64,000 nt of DNA, from positions 62,001 to 126,000 of the forward strand of contig NZ_JACHJY010000001.1 in the NCBI RefSeq assembly GCF_014203895.1, given 5' to 3'. Position 1 is the first letter of the stretch, and each line of letters opens with the position of its first letter. The position numbers were made by a program, and so were the translations under genes. The notes under the pieces were generated by a model. The model saw nothing but the letters and a program-made list of their open reading frames with translations, searched no databases and had not been told where the DNA came from. Below, in pieces: positions 1 to 7,500 of this stretch. Origin of the DNA: Streptomyces nymphaeiformis (GTDB taxonomy: Bacteria > Actinomycetota > Actinomycetes > Streptomycetales > Streptomycetaceae).

Positions 1-56
1 ACGACTCCATGGGCGCCGGCGGTGGCGACAAGGACAAGGGCGGCAAGGACAAGTAA
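1..56 (+). CDS. C-terminal end of an unidentified protein (partial)
   Basis: The first 56 bases read as the end of a gene in frame 3, giving 17 codons that finish in a Gly/Lys/Asp-rich tail (GGGDKDKGGKDK) and a TAA stop at 54-56. A strong hairpin follows 21 bases later, which supports this as a true gene end. The body lies outside the window, so no function can be assigned. Confidence 0.6.
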   Translation, partial: DSMGAGGGDKDKGGKDK

Positions 57-77
57 GCGGGTCCTGACGCCGGGGGC

Positions 78-124
78 GGCCCCCGTCGTGCGTACTTCGG
101 TACGCACGACGGGGGCCGTTTCGC
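78..124 (+). terminator. Intrinsic terminator with 18-bp perfect stem
   Basis: Bases 78-95 and 100-117 are perfectly complementary around a stable TTCG tetraloop, followed by a short T-containing run. It separates the upstream gene from the sugar-transport operon. Confidence 0.85.
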
Positions 125-165
125 GTTGTGGCGGTGCGGCCCTCGGGGCAGGTCGATGCGGCCGA

Positions 166-181
166 TGTGGTCGAGACCTCT
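166..181 (+). promoter_or_regulatory. DasR-like operator (dre) upstream of sugar ABC operon
   Basis: TGTGGTCGAGACCTCT matches the DasR consensus A[CG]TGGTCTAGACCA[CG]T at 13 of 16 positions, including the TGGTC and AGACC half-sites. It lies about 100 bases before the binding-protein gene. DasR is the GntR-family GlcNAc-responsive regulator of Streptomyces. The assignment is by sequence only. A second short symmetrical stretch at 215-230 (CGTG...CACG) could be another operator. Confidence 0.45.
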
Positions 182-279
182 TGTCGGCCCGCCGGAGCCG
201 CGCCTAACCTCACGCGTGTTGTGCAGCACGAAACGCTCATTGCACATGTTGCAACGCACGCATTCGGAGGGGACCTGCC

Positions 280-1596
280 GTGAAGTCCGTCATGAAGCCG
301 CCCGCCCGCCTCGTCTCTCCAGCCGCCGCACTCCTGCTCGCCGCCCTCACCGCCACCGCCTGCGCGCCCCAGACCTCCGGGGGCACCGCCACGGCCGACG
401 ACAAGAGCGGGACCCTGCGCGTCTGGCTCTTCCAGGAGGTGGGCAACAAGCCCAAGGAGCAGGTCGTCCGGCAGGCCGTCGCCGCCTTCGAGAAGAGCCA
501 CCCGGGCGCGAAGGCCGAGGTCGAGTACATCCCCGTCGAGACCCGCGCCCAGCGCGTCAAGGCCGCCTTCAACGACCCCGCCTCCGCACCCGACCTCATC
601 GAGTACGGCAACACCGACACCGCCGGATACGTGAAGGACGGCGGACTCGCCGACATCAGCGCCGAGTTCGCCGCCTGGGACGAGGCGAAGGACACCGACC
701 CCACCGCCCGGCAGTCCGTCACCGTCGGCGGCAAGGTCTACGGCGCCCCGCTCTTCGTCGGCGTCCGCGCCCTCTACTACCGCACCGACGTCTTCCGCGA
801 ACTCGGCCTCACCGCCCCCAAGAGCCAGGCCGAACTCGTCTCCACGGCCCGGAAGATCCGCAAGGCGAAGCCCGAGCTCTACGGCATCGCCGTCGGCGGC
901 GCCTACACCTACGGCGCCCTGCCCTTCGTCTGGGCCGCCGGCGGCGAACTCGCCACCGCGCACGGCGACACGTACAGGGCCGCCGTCGACAGCGAGGCCG
1001 CCCGCGCGGGCATCAGCACGTACACCTCGCTCTTCGGCGACGACAACTGCCCCGCCGCCAAGTGCGCCCAGATGGGCGGCAACGCCACCGTCACCGCCTT
1101 CGCCTCCGGCAAGGCCGGCATGGCCATCGGCGGCGACTTCAGCCACGCCGCCGTCGAATCCGGCACCGTGAAGGGCAAGTACGCCGTCGTCCCGCTCCCC
1201 GGCACGACCCCCGGCTCCATCGCCCCCGCCTTCGCCGGCGGCAACAACATCGGCGTCCTCAGGAGCACCTCGCACCGCACCCTCGCCGTCGACCTCCTCA
1301 AGTCGCTGACCGGCAAGGAGACCCAGGGCAGGCTGTTCGACGCGATGGGCTTCCTGCCCACGTACACCGACGTCCGCGCGGACGCGGCCCGGCGCCGGCC
1401 CTTCGTGAAGCCCTTCATCGACACCCTCGGCGCCGGCACCAGGTTCGTCCCGGCGTCCCCCGGCTGGGGACAGATCGACGCCTCCCTCGTGCTGCCCACG
1501 ATGTTCCAGGAGGTCGTCAGCGGCCGCAAGGACGTCGCCACGGCCTCCGGCGACGCCGCGAAGAAGATGGACGCGGCGTTCGCGGCCGCGGGCTGA
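280..1596 (+). CDS. Sugar ABC transporter substrate-binding lipoprotein
   Basis: A 438-residue family 1 extracellular solute-binding protein. The start is GTG at 280, preceded by GGAGGGG at 266-272. A positively charged N-terminus and Ala/Leu-rich segment end in an ATAC lipobox, so the mature protein should be a lipoprotein on the outer face of the membrane. The body has the usual two-lobed SBP features (LRVWLFQEVG after the anchor, and GGNNIGV near residue 320). Two permease genes follow within six bases, so it feeds that transporter. The ATPase is not encoded here; in Streptomyces such systems commonly share MsiK. The beta-hexosaminidase at the end of the operon suggests an aminosugar or chito-oligosaccharide ligand, which is inference. 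Confidence 0.9.
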   Translation: MKSVMKPPARLVSPAAALLLAALTATACAPQTSGGTATADDKSGTLRVWLFQEVGNKPKEQVVRQAVAAFEKSHPGAKAEVEYIPVETRAQRVKAAFNDPASAPDLIEYGNTDTAGYVKDGGLADISAEFAAWDEAKDTDPTARQSVTVGGKVYGAPLFVGVRALYYRTDVFRELGLTAPKSQAELVSTARKIRKAKPELYGIAVGGAYTYGALPFVWAAGGELATAHGDTYRAAVDSEAARAGISTYTSLFGDDNCPAAKCAQMGGNATVTAFASGKAGMAIGGDFSHAAVESGTVKGKYAVVPLPGTTPGSIAPAFAGGNNIGVLRSTSHRTLAVDLLKSLTGKETQGRLFDAMGFLPTYTDVRADAARRRPFVKPFIDTLGAGTRFVPASPGWGQIDASLVLPTMFQEVVSGRKDVATASGDAAKKMDAAFAAAG

Positions 1597-1601
1597 ACCC
1601 C

Positions 1602-2546
1602 ATGACGACCCAGCTCGTCCGGGCCGCCGAACCGGTGAGGACGCCCGCCCGGACCCCCCGCACCCCCCGGCGCACCAGCCCCTGGACCCCCTGGCTCTAC
1701 CTGCTGCCCGCCCTCGCCGTCCTCGGCGGACTCCTCGTCTACCCCGTCTACCAGCTGGGCCTGATCTCCTTCCTGGAGTACACCCAGGCCCAGGTCGGCG
1801 GCGGCGAACCCACCTCCTTCCAGGGCCTCGGCAACTACACGGCGCTCTTCGCCGACCCCCAGTTCCGGCAGGTCCTCCTCGCCACCGTCCTCTTCGCCGC
1901 CGCCTGCGTCGTCACCACCCTCGCCGTCGGCTGCTCCCTCGCCGTCCTCCTCACGCGCGTGCGTGCCCTGCCCCGGCTCCTCCTGATGCTGGCCGCACTC
2001 GGCGCCTGGGCGACCCCCGCCGTCACCGGCTCCACCGTCTGGGTCTTCCTCTTCGACCCCGACTTCGGCCCCGTCAACCGACTGCTCGGCCTCGGCGACT
2101 TCTCCTGGACGTACGGGCGCTACAGCGCCTTCGCGCTCGTGCTCCTCGAAGTCGTCTGGTGCTCGTTCCCGTTCGTGATGGTGACGGTCTACGCCGGCAT
2201 CAGGGCCATCCCGTCCGAGCTCCTGGAGGCCGCCGCCCTCGACGGCGCCTCGCAGTGGCGGATCTGGCGCTCGGTCACGGCCCCGGTGCTCCGGCCCGTC
2301 CTCGTCGTCGTCACGATCCAGTCGATCATCTGGGACTTCAAGCTCTTCACCCAGATCTACGTGATGACGAACGGCGGCGGCATCGCCGGCCAGAACCTCG
2401 TCCTCAACGTGTACGCCTACCAGAAGGCCTTCGCCTCCTCCCAGTACGGCCTGGGCTCGGCGATCGGCGTCGTCATGCTGCTGATCCTGCTGGCCGTGAC
2501 GCTCGTGTACCTGCGGCTGCTGCGACGTCAGGGGGAAGAGCTGTGA
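1602..2546 (+). CDS. Sugar ABC transporter permease (MalF/UgpA type)
   Basis: A 314-residue inner-membrane permease with a Pro/Arg-rich cytoplasmic N-terminus and about six membrane spans. The cytoplasmic EAA loop is present as EAAALDGASQWRIWRSVTAP (about residues 210-230), which contacts the ATPase. ATG at 1602 follows the binding-protein stop by five bases. Its TGA overlaps the GTG of the next permease (GTGA, 2543-2546), indicating translational coupling. It forms one half of the heterodimeric channel. Confidence 0.92.
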   Translation: MTTQLVRAAEPVRTPARTPRTPRRTSPWTPWLYLLPALAVLGGLLVYPVYQLGLISFLEYTQAQVGGGEPTSFQGLGNYTALFADPQFRQVLLATVLFAAACVVTTLAVGCSLAVLLTRVRALPRLLLMLAALGAWATPAVTGSTVWVFLFDPDFGPVNRLLGLGDFSWTYGRYSAFALVLLEVVWCSFPFVMVTVYAGIRAIPSELLEAAALDGASQWRIWRSVTAPVLRPVLVVVTIQSIIWDFKLFTQIYVMTNGGGIAGQNLVLNVYAYQKAFASSQYGLGSAIGVVMLLILLAVTLVYLRLLRRQGEEL

Positions 2547-3409
2547 CCCCGTCCCGTACCTTCCGGATACGGCGCCCCGTGCGCCCCGCACGGCCCGGAC
2601 GCCTCGCCGCCGAGGCCGTCACCCTGCTCGTCGCGGCCGCCGTCGCCTTCCCGCTGTACTGGATGCTCCTCTCCGCCCTCAAGCCGGCCGGCGAGATCCA
2701 GTCCACGCGGCCGCGGCCGTGGACGCTCTCCCCGTCCCTCGACTCCTTCCGGCGCGTCTTCGAGCAGCAGGACTTCGGCCGGTACTTCGTCAACTCGCTG
2801 ATCGTCGCCGGCACGGTCGTCCTCGCCTCCGCGCTGATCGCCTTCCTCGCGGCGACGGCCGTCACCCGGTTCCGCTTCCGGTTCCGCACGACGCTGCTCG
2901 TCATGTTCCTGATCGCCCAGATGGTGCCGGTCGAGGCCCTGGCCATCCCGCTGTTCTTCCTCATGCGGGACGCCGGCCTGCTCAACACCCTCGGCTCGCT
3001 GGTCCTGCCGCACCTGGCGTTCTCCCTGCCGTTCGCGATCTGGATGCTGCGCGGCTTCGTGAAGGCGGTCCCGGAGGCGCTGGAGGAGCAGGCCCGGGTC
3101 GACGGCGCGAGCCGCAGCCGGTTCCTGTGGCAGATCCTCTTCCCGCTGGTCCTCCCCGGCCTCGTCGCGACCAGCGTCTTCTCGTTCATCTCGACCTGGA
3201 ACGACTTCCTCTTCGCGAAGTCGTTCCTCATCAGCGACACCTCGCAGTCGACCCTCCCGATGGCGCTGCTCGTCTTCTTCAAGCCCGACGAGAACGACTG
3301 GGGAGGGATCATGGCCGGGTCGACCGTGATGACCGTCCCGGTGCTCGTCTTCTTCGTACTCGTACAGCGCCGCCTGGTCTCCGGACTCGGCGGGGCGGTG
3401 AAGGACTGA
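2543..3409 (+). CDS. Sugar ABC transporter permease (MalG/UgpE type)
   Basis: A 288-residue permease starting at GTG 2543, inside the stop of the preceding gene, with a strong ribosome site GGGGGAAGAG at 2531-2540. It has six hydrophobic segments and an EAA loop reading EEQARVDGASRSRFLWQILF. It pairs with the upstream permease to form the transmembrane channel. Confidence 0.92.
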   Translation: MTPSRTFRIRRPVRPARPGRLAAEAVTLLVAAAVAFPLYWMLLSALKPAGEIQSTRPRPWTLSPSLDSFRRVFEQQDFGRYFVNSLIVAGTVVLASALIAFLAATAVTRFRFRFRTTLLVMFLIAQMVPVEALAIPLFFLMRDAGLLNTLGSLVLPHLAFSLPFAIWMLRGFVKAVPEALEEQARVDGASRSRFLWQILFPLVLPGLVATSVFSFISTWNDFLFAKSFLISDTSQSTLPMALLVFFKPDENDWGGIMAGSTVMTVPVLVFFVLVQRRLVSGLGGAVKD

Positions 3410-3413
3410 CGCG

Positions 3414-5054
3414 ATGACCCCTCCCCACCCCATGGACCTGATCCCGGCGCCCGTACGGATCGAAGGGCCGTACCGCTGCGGCTTCCTCCTCGACCGGCGG
3501 ACCACCCTCAGCGCCGCCCCCGGCACCGAGACCACCGAACGCTGGCTGCGCGCCACGCTCGGCGCGGCCCTCGGGCTCCCGCTGCGGGACACGGCCGACG
3601 AGAACGCCACCAACAGCATCCGGCTGCGCATCGACGACACCCTCGCCCCCGAGGCGTACCGGCTCCACGTCCTGTTCAACCAGGTCGTCGAGATCATCGG
3701 CGGCGGCCCCGCGGGCGTCTTCTGGGGCGCCCAGACCCTGCGGCAGCTCCTCGGCCCCGACGCCTTCCGCGCGGCGCCCCTGAAGGAGAAGCCGGTCGCG
3801 GGCGTGATCGCGCAGACGATCGAGGACGCCCCCCGATTCGGCTGGCGCGGCCTCCTCCTCGACGTCTCCCGGCACTTCCTGCCCAAGGACGACGTCCTGC
3901 GGTACCTCGACCTGCTCGCCGCCCACAAGCTGAACGTCCTCCACCTCCACCTCACCGACGACCAGGGCTGGCGCATCGAGATCGAGCGCTACCCGAGGCT
4001 CACCGAGGTCGGCGCCTGGCGGGCCCGCACCAAGTGGGGACACCGGGCCTCGCCGCTCTGGACGGAGACCCCGCACGGCGGCTTCTACACCCAGGACGAC
4101 ATCCGCGAGATCGTCGCGTACGCCGCCGAGCGGCACATCACCGTCGTCCCCGAGATCGACCTCCCCGGCCACGCGCAGGCCGCCATCGCCGCGTACCCAG
4201 AACTCGGCAACACCGACGTCGTCGACACCACGGCCCTCACCGTCTGGGACACCTGGGGGGTCAACCCCAACGTCCTGGCCCCCACCGAGGCCGTCCTGCG
4301 CTTCTACGAGGGCGTCCTCGAAGAGGTCCTCGGCCTCTTCCCGTCGACCTTCGTCCACATCGGCGGCGACGAGTGCCCCAAGGACCAGTGGAAGGCCTCC
4401 CCGGCCGCCCAGGCCCGCATCCAGGAACTGGGCGTGGGCGACGAGGACGGACTGCAGTCCTGGTTCATCCGCCACTTCGACCGCTGGCTCGCCGACCGGG
4501 GCCGCCGCCTCATCGGCTGGGACGAGATCCTGGAGGGCGGCCTCGCCGACGGAGCGGCCGTGTCGTCCTGGCGGGGATACGCGGGCGGGATCGCCGCCGC
4601 CCGGGCCGGCCACGACGTCGTCATGTGCCCCGAACAGCACGTCTACCTCGACCACCGCCAGGCACCGGGCGACGACGAGCCCGTGCCCATCGGATACGTC
4701 CGCACCCTCGCCGACGTCTACCGCTTCGAGCCCGTCCCGCCCGGCCTCGCGCCGGAGGCCGCCGCCCACATCCTGGGAACCCAGGCCAACGTCTGGACCG
4801 AGGTCATGGAGAACCGCTCCCGCGTCGACTACCAGGTCTTCCCGCGCCTCGCCGCCTTCGCCGAGGTCGCCTGGTCCGCCCTGCCCGCGCCGGAGGCGCG
4901 CGACCACGCCGGCTTCGAGCGCCGCATGCGCACCCACTACCGGCGCCTGGACGCCCTCGGCGTCGACTACCGCCCGCCCGCCGGACCCCACCCCTGGCAG
5001 CAGCGCCCCGGGGTCCTCGGGCGGCCCCTGGAGGGCACACCCCCGAACGTGTGA
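3414..5054 (+). CDS. Beta-N-acetylhexosaminidase, GH20, cytoplasmic
   Basis: A 546-residue glycoside hydrolase of family 20. An N-terminal GH20b-like domain (about residues 1-130) is followed by the (beta/alpha)8 catalytic domain beginning near GWRGLLLDVSRHF. The catalytic pair is D319-E320 in HIGGDEC; in GH20 enzymes the Asp orients the substrate acetamido group and the Glu is the acid/base. No signal peptide is visible, so it should act on imported oligosaccharides inside the cell, releasing GlcNAc. The start is four bases after the permease stop, making it the last gene of the transport operon. Linkage to the DasR-like site upstream fits an aminosugar catabolic unit. Confidence 0.93.
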   Translation: MTPPHPMDLIPAPVRIEGPYRCGFLLDRRTTLSAAPGTETTERWLRATLGAALGLPLRDTADENATNSIRLRIDDTLAPEAYRLHVLFNQVVEIIGGGPAGVFWGAQTLRQLLGPDAFRAAPLKEKPVAGVIAQTIEDAPRFGWRGLLLDVSRHFLPKDDVLRYLDLLAAHKLNVLHLHLTDDQGWRIEIERYPRLTEVGAWRARTKWGHRASPLWTETPHGGFYTQDDIREIVAYAAERHITVVPEIDLPGHAQAAIAAYPELGNTDVVDTTALTVWDTWGVNPNVLAPTEAVLRFYEGVLEEVLGLFPSTFVHIGGDECPKDQWKASPAAQARIQELGVGDEDGLQSWFIRHFDRWLADRGRRLIGWDEILEGGLADGAAVSSWRGYAGGIAAARAGHDVVMCPEQHVYLDHRQAPGDDEPVPIGYVRTLADVYRFEPVPPGLAPEAAAHILGTQANVWTEVMENRSRVDYQVFPRLAAFAEVAWSALPAPEARDHAGFERRMRTHYRRLDALGVDYRPPAGPHPWQQRPGVLGRPLEGTPPNV

Positions 5055-5152
5055 GGGACCCGAAGCACCCCGTCACCCAAGAGCGGCGAATCGGAACCCA
5101 CCGCCACAGCCCGGGCGTCCGGGACGGAACAGTCCTTCGCGGACCCTCGCGC

Positions 5153-5179
5153 TTGACTCCTCGGAAGATGTGCCAGAGT
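5153..5179 (+). promoter_or_regulatory. Possible promoter in the 248-base gap before the Mo-hydroxylase operon
   Basis: TTGACT at 5153-5158 and CAGAGT at 5174-5179 resemble -35 and -10 elements, but the 15-base spacing is short. The rest of the gap (5055-5302) holds no gene. Confidence 0.3.
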
Positions 5180-5302
5180 TGCCACGTCCGGCCTGTGAGC
5201 ACGTACGGTACGCCCACACGCAGGCGCGTCGTACCGCCGCTCGCAGGCGCGACGGCCGGGCACAGTCGGGGACCACCGGGGACACCGGGAAGGGGCAGCG
5301 GG

Positions 5303-6190
5303 TTGACCACGCACGCACCACAGACGGCTTCACGGGCGGCGCAGTCCGTGACGCTGCCCGCCTCGCTCGACGAGGCCGTGGCGGCGCTCACGGCCATGCC
5401 GGCCGCCGTTCCCGTGGCCGGTGGCACCGACCTCATGGCAGCCGTCAACAAAGGCCAGCTCCGCCCCGCCGGACTCGTCGGCCTGAGCCGCATCAACGAG
5501 ATCCGCGGCTGGCAGTACCAGGACGGCCACGCCCTCCTCGGCGCGGGCCTCACCCACGCCCGGATGGGCCGCCCCGACTTCGCGGCCCTCATCCCGGCCC
5601 TCGCCGCCGCCTCCCGCGCGGCCGGGCCGCCCCAGATCCGCAACGCCGGCACCCTCGGCGGCAACATCGTCACCGCCGCCCCCACGGGCGACTCGCTGCC
5701 CGTCCTCGCCGCCCTGGAGGCCGACCTCGTCGTCCTCGGCCCGCTCGGCAGCCGCGAGATCCCCGTCTCCCACCTCCTCGCGGGCCGCGACCTGCTCGCC
5801 CCCGGCGAGCTCGTCGGCTTCGTCCGCGTCCCGCTGCTCCACGCCCCCCAGGTGTTCCTCAAGGCCACCGGCCGCACCGGCCCGGCCCGCGCCACCGCCT
5901 CCGTCGCCGTCGTCCTCGACCCGGCCCGGCGCGGCGTGCGCTGCGCCGTCGGCGCCGTCGCGCCCATGCCGCTGCGCCCCCTGGAGGCCGAGCGCTGGAT
6001 CGCCTCGCTGGTGGACTGGGACAACGACCGGGAGCTCGCCCCGGAGGCGCTCGCGGCGTTCGGCGAGTACGTCGCCGCCGCCTGCATCCCGGACCCGCCG
6101 GGCGACGAACAGTTGCCGCCGGCCGTACTGCACCTGCGGCGCACCGTCGCCGCTCTCGCCCGACGGGCACTGGGGAGGGCACTGGCATGA
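5303..6190 (+). CDS. Molybdenum hydroxylase FAD-binding subunit (CoxM/XdhB type)
   Basis: A 295-residue subunit that passes electrons from the 2Fe-2S clusters to FAD. The FAD-binding motifs are AGGTDLMAAV near residue 37 and IRNAGTLGGNIVTAAPTGDS near residue 113, the typical pattern of this family. TTG at 5303 is chosen because it follows a GGGAAGGGG ribosome site and keeps the usual short N-terminus; the frame is open far upstream but only antisense to the hexosaminidase. Its stop overlaps the next start (ATGA, 6187-6190). The operon order is FAD, 2Fe-2S, Mo subunits. The substrate cannot be told from sequence; purine or another N-heterocycle is possible. Confidence 0.9.
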   Translation: MTTHAPQTASRAAQSVTLPASLDEAVAALTAMPAAVPVAGGTDLMAAVNKGQLRPAGLVGLSRINEIRGWQYQDGHALLGAGLTHARMGRPDFAALIPALAAASRAAGPPQIRNAGTLGGNIVTAAPTGDSLPVLAALEADLVVLGPLGSREIPVSHLLAGRDLLAPGELVGFVRVPLLHAPQVFLKATGRTGPARATASVAVVLDPARRGVRCAVGAVAPMPLRPLEAERWIASLVDWDNDRELAPEALAAFGEYVAAACIPDPPGDEQLPPAVLHLRRTVAALARRALGRALA

Positions 6191-7500
6191 GCGACGCGCA
6201 CAAGGGTCAGACGGGCGGCTGGGAGCCGATCCCGCAGAGCGAGGGGTACGACGGCGACGCGACCGCCTTCGTGCAGCTGCCGCCCGACTTCATGCTGGAC
6301 GGCGTGCCCCTGGAGGCGCCGGGCCACGGCTACGTACCGCCGATGATCACCCCGCTCCAGCCGCTCGCCCCGCCCGCGGCGGCGGACCCGGCGGCGACGG
6401 GCACCTGGTCGGTGCACGTCCCGACGGAGGCGCAGCAGACGCAGTACTTCGAGGGATTCGAAGGCGGCGAGTACCGGGAGCAGAACGCCTCGTTCCAGGG
6501 GGTGGAGCACTTCCAGCCGCCGGCGTACGTGGAGAACGCGGTCGTCGAGGTGGCCGAGCACATCGAGCCGGACCCGCACGCGACGGCCGAGTGGCGTTTC
6601 GAGGAGGCGGGGGCCACGGGGCAGTGGCAGATCCCCGCGGAGCCGGAGGCCCCGGTGGCCTCCGCCCCGTACGCCGAGGCCCCGGCGACGCTGCCGGGCG
6701 GCGCACCGGCGCCCTGGGCGCTCCCGGAGGAGCCGGTGGCGGTTCCGGAGGCCGTATCGGACGTCGTGGGGAACGTTGCACCGGAACCGGAGCAGGAACC
6801 GGAGCCGGAAGCAGAGCCGGAAGCGGCGCCCGCTCCGGAGCCCGCGGCCGAGGTCGTACCGGAACAGGCTCCGTCCGAGGAGGCCTCCGCGGCCCCGCTC
6901 CCGACCGGCGCGCTCGACGTGTCCACGGACAGCGACGAGCACCCGCACACCTCGTACACCCTGCGGGTCAACGGCACCGACCGGCCCGTCACCGGCTCCT
7001 GGATCGGGGAGTCGCTGCTCTACGTGCTGCGCGAGCGCCTCGGCCTCGCGGGGGCCAAGGACGGCTGCTCGCAGGGCGAGTGCGGCGCGTGCAACGTCCA
7101 GGTCGACGGCCGGCTCGTGGCCTCCTGCCTGGTGCCCGCGGCGACCGCCGCCGGGAGCGAGGTGCGGACGGTCGAGGGCCTCGCGGTCGACGGCGAGCCC
7201 TCGGACGTGCAGCGGGCGATGGCCAGGTGCGGCACGGTCCAGTGCGGCTTCTGCATCCCCGGCATGTGCATGACCGTGCATGACCTCCTGGAGGGCAACC
7301 ACGCCCCCACGGAGCTGGAGACCCGCCAGGCCCTCGCCGGCAACCTCTGCCGCTGCTCCGGCTACCGCGGTGTGCTCGAAGCCGTCCGGGACGTCGTCGC
7401 CGAGCGCGAGGCCGTCGCCGCGGCCACCGCGCCCGAAGCGGCCGACGAGGTCCGTGTCCCGCACCAGATTCCCCACCCGCACGACGGAGGCATGGCGTGA
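6187..7500 (+). CDS. Molybdenum hydroxylase 2Fe-2S subunit with long N-terminal extension
   Basis: A 437-residue protein. The C-terminal half (from about residue 255) is a standard CoxS/XdhC-type subunit: plant-ferredoxin cluster ligands C294, C299, C302 and C314, and the second cluster ligands C353/C356 and C388/C390 in the helical domain. The family is normally about 160-180 residues. Here about 250 extra residues precede it, acidic and rich in Pro, Glu and Ala, with an EPEPEAEPEAAPAPEP run near residue 205 and no recognisable fold. Base composition and codon use continue smoothly through the junction and no stop or strong internal ribosome site marks a shorter start, so the extension looks genuinely translated. 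It is coupled to both neighbours by 4-base overlaps. Confidence 0.9.
   Translation: MSDAHKGQTGGWEPIPQSEGYDGDATAFVQLPPDFMLDGVPLEAPGHGYVPPMITPLQPLAPPAAADPAATGTWSVHVPTEAQQTQYFEGFEGGEYREQNASFQGVEHFQPPAYVENAVVEVAEHIEPDPHATAEWRFEEAGATGQWQIPAEPEAPVASAPYAEAPATLPGGAPAPWALPEEPVAVPEAVSDVVGNVAPEPEQEPEPEAEPEAAPAPEPAAEVVPEQAPSEEASAAPLPTGALDVSTDSDEHPHTSYTLRVNGTDRPVTGSWIGESLLYVLRERLGLAGAKDGCSQGECGACNVQVDGRLVASCLVPAATAAGSEVRTVEGLAVDGEPSDVQRAMARCGTVQCGFCIPGMCMTVHDLLEGNHAPTELETRQALAGNLCRCSGYRGVLEAVRDVVAEREAVAAATAPEAADEVRVPHQIPHPHDGGMA

Noticed and set aside
909-2591. Long antisense frame opposite the sugar-transport genes
   Set aside because: High-GC shadow frame rich in Gly, Asp, Glu, Arg and Val with no domain. 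Similar shadows lie opposite most genes here.
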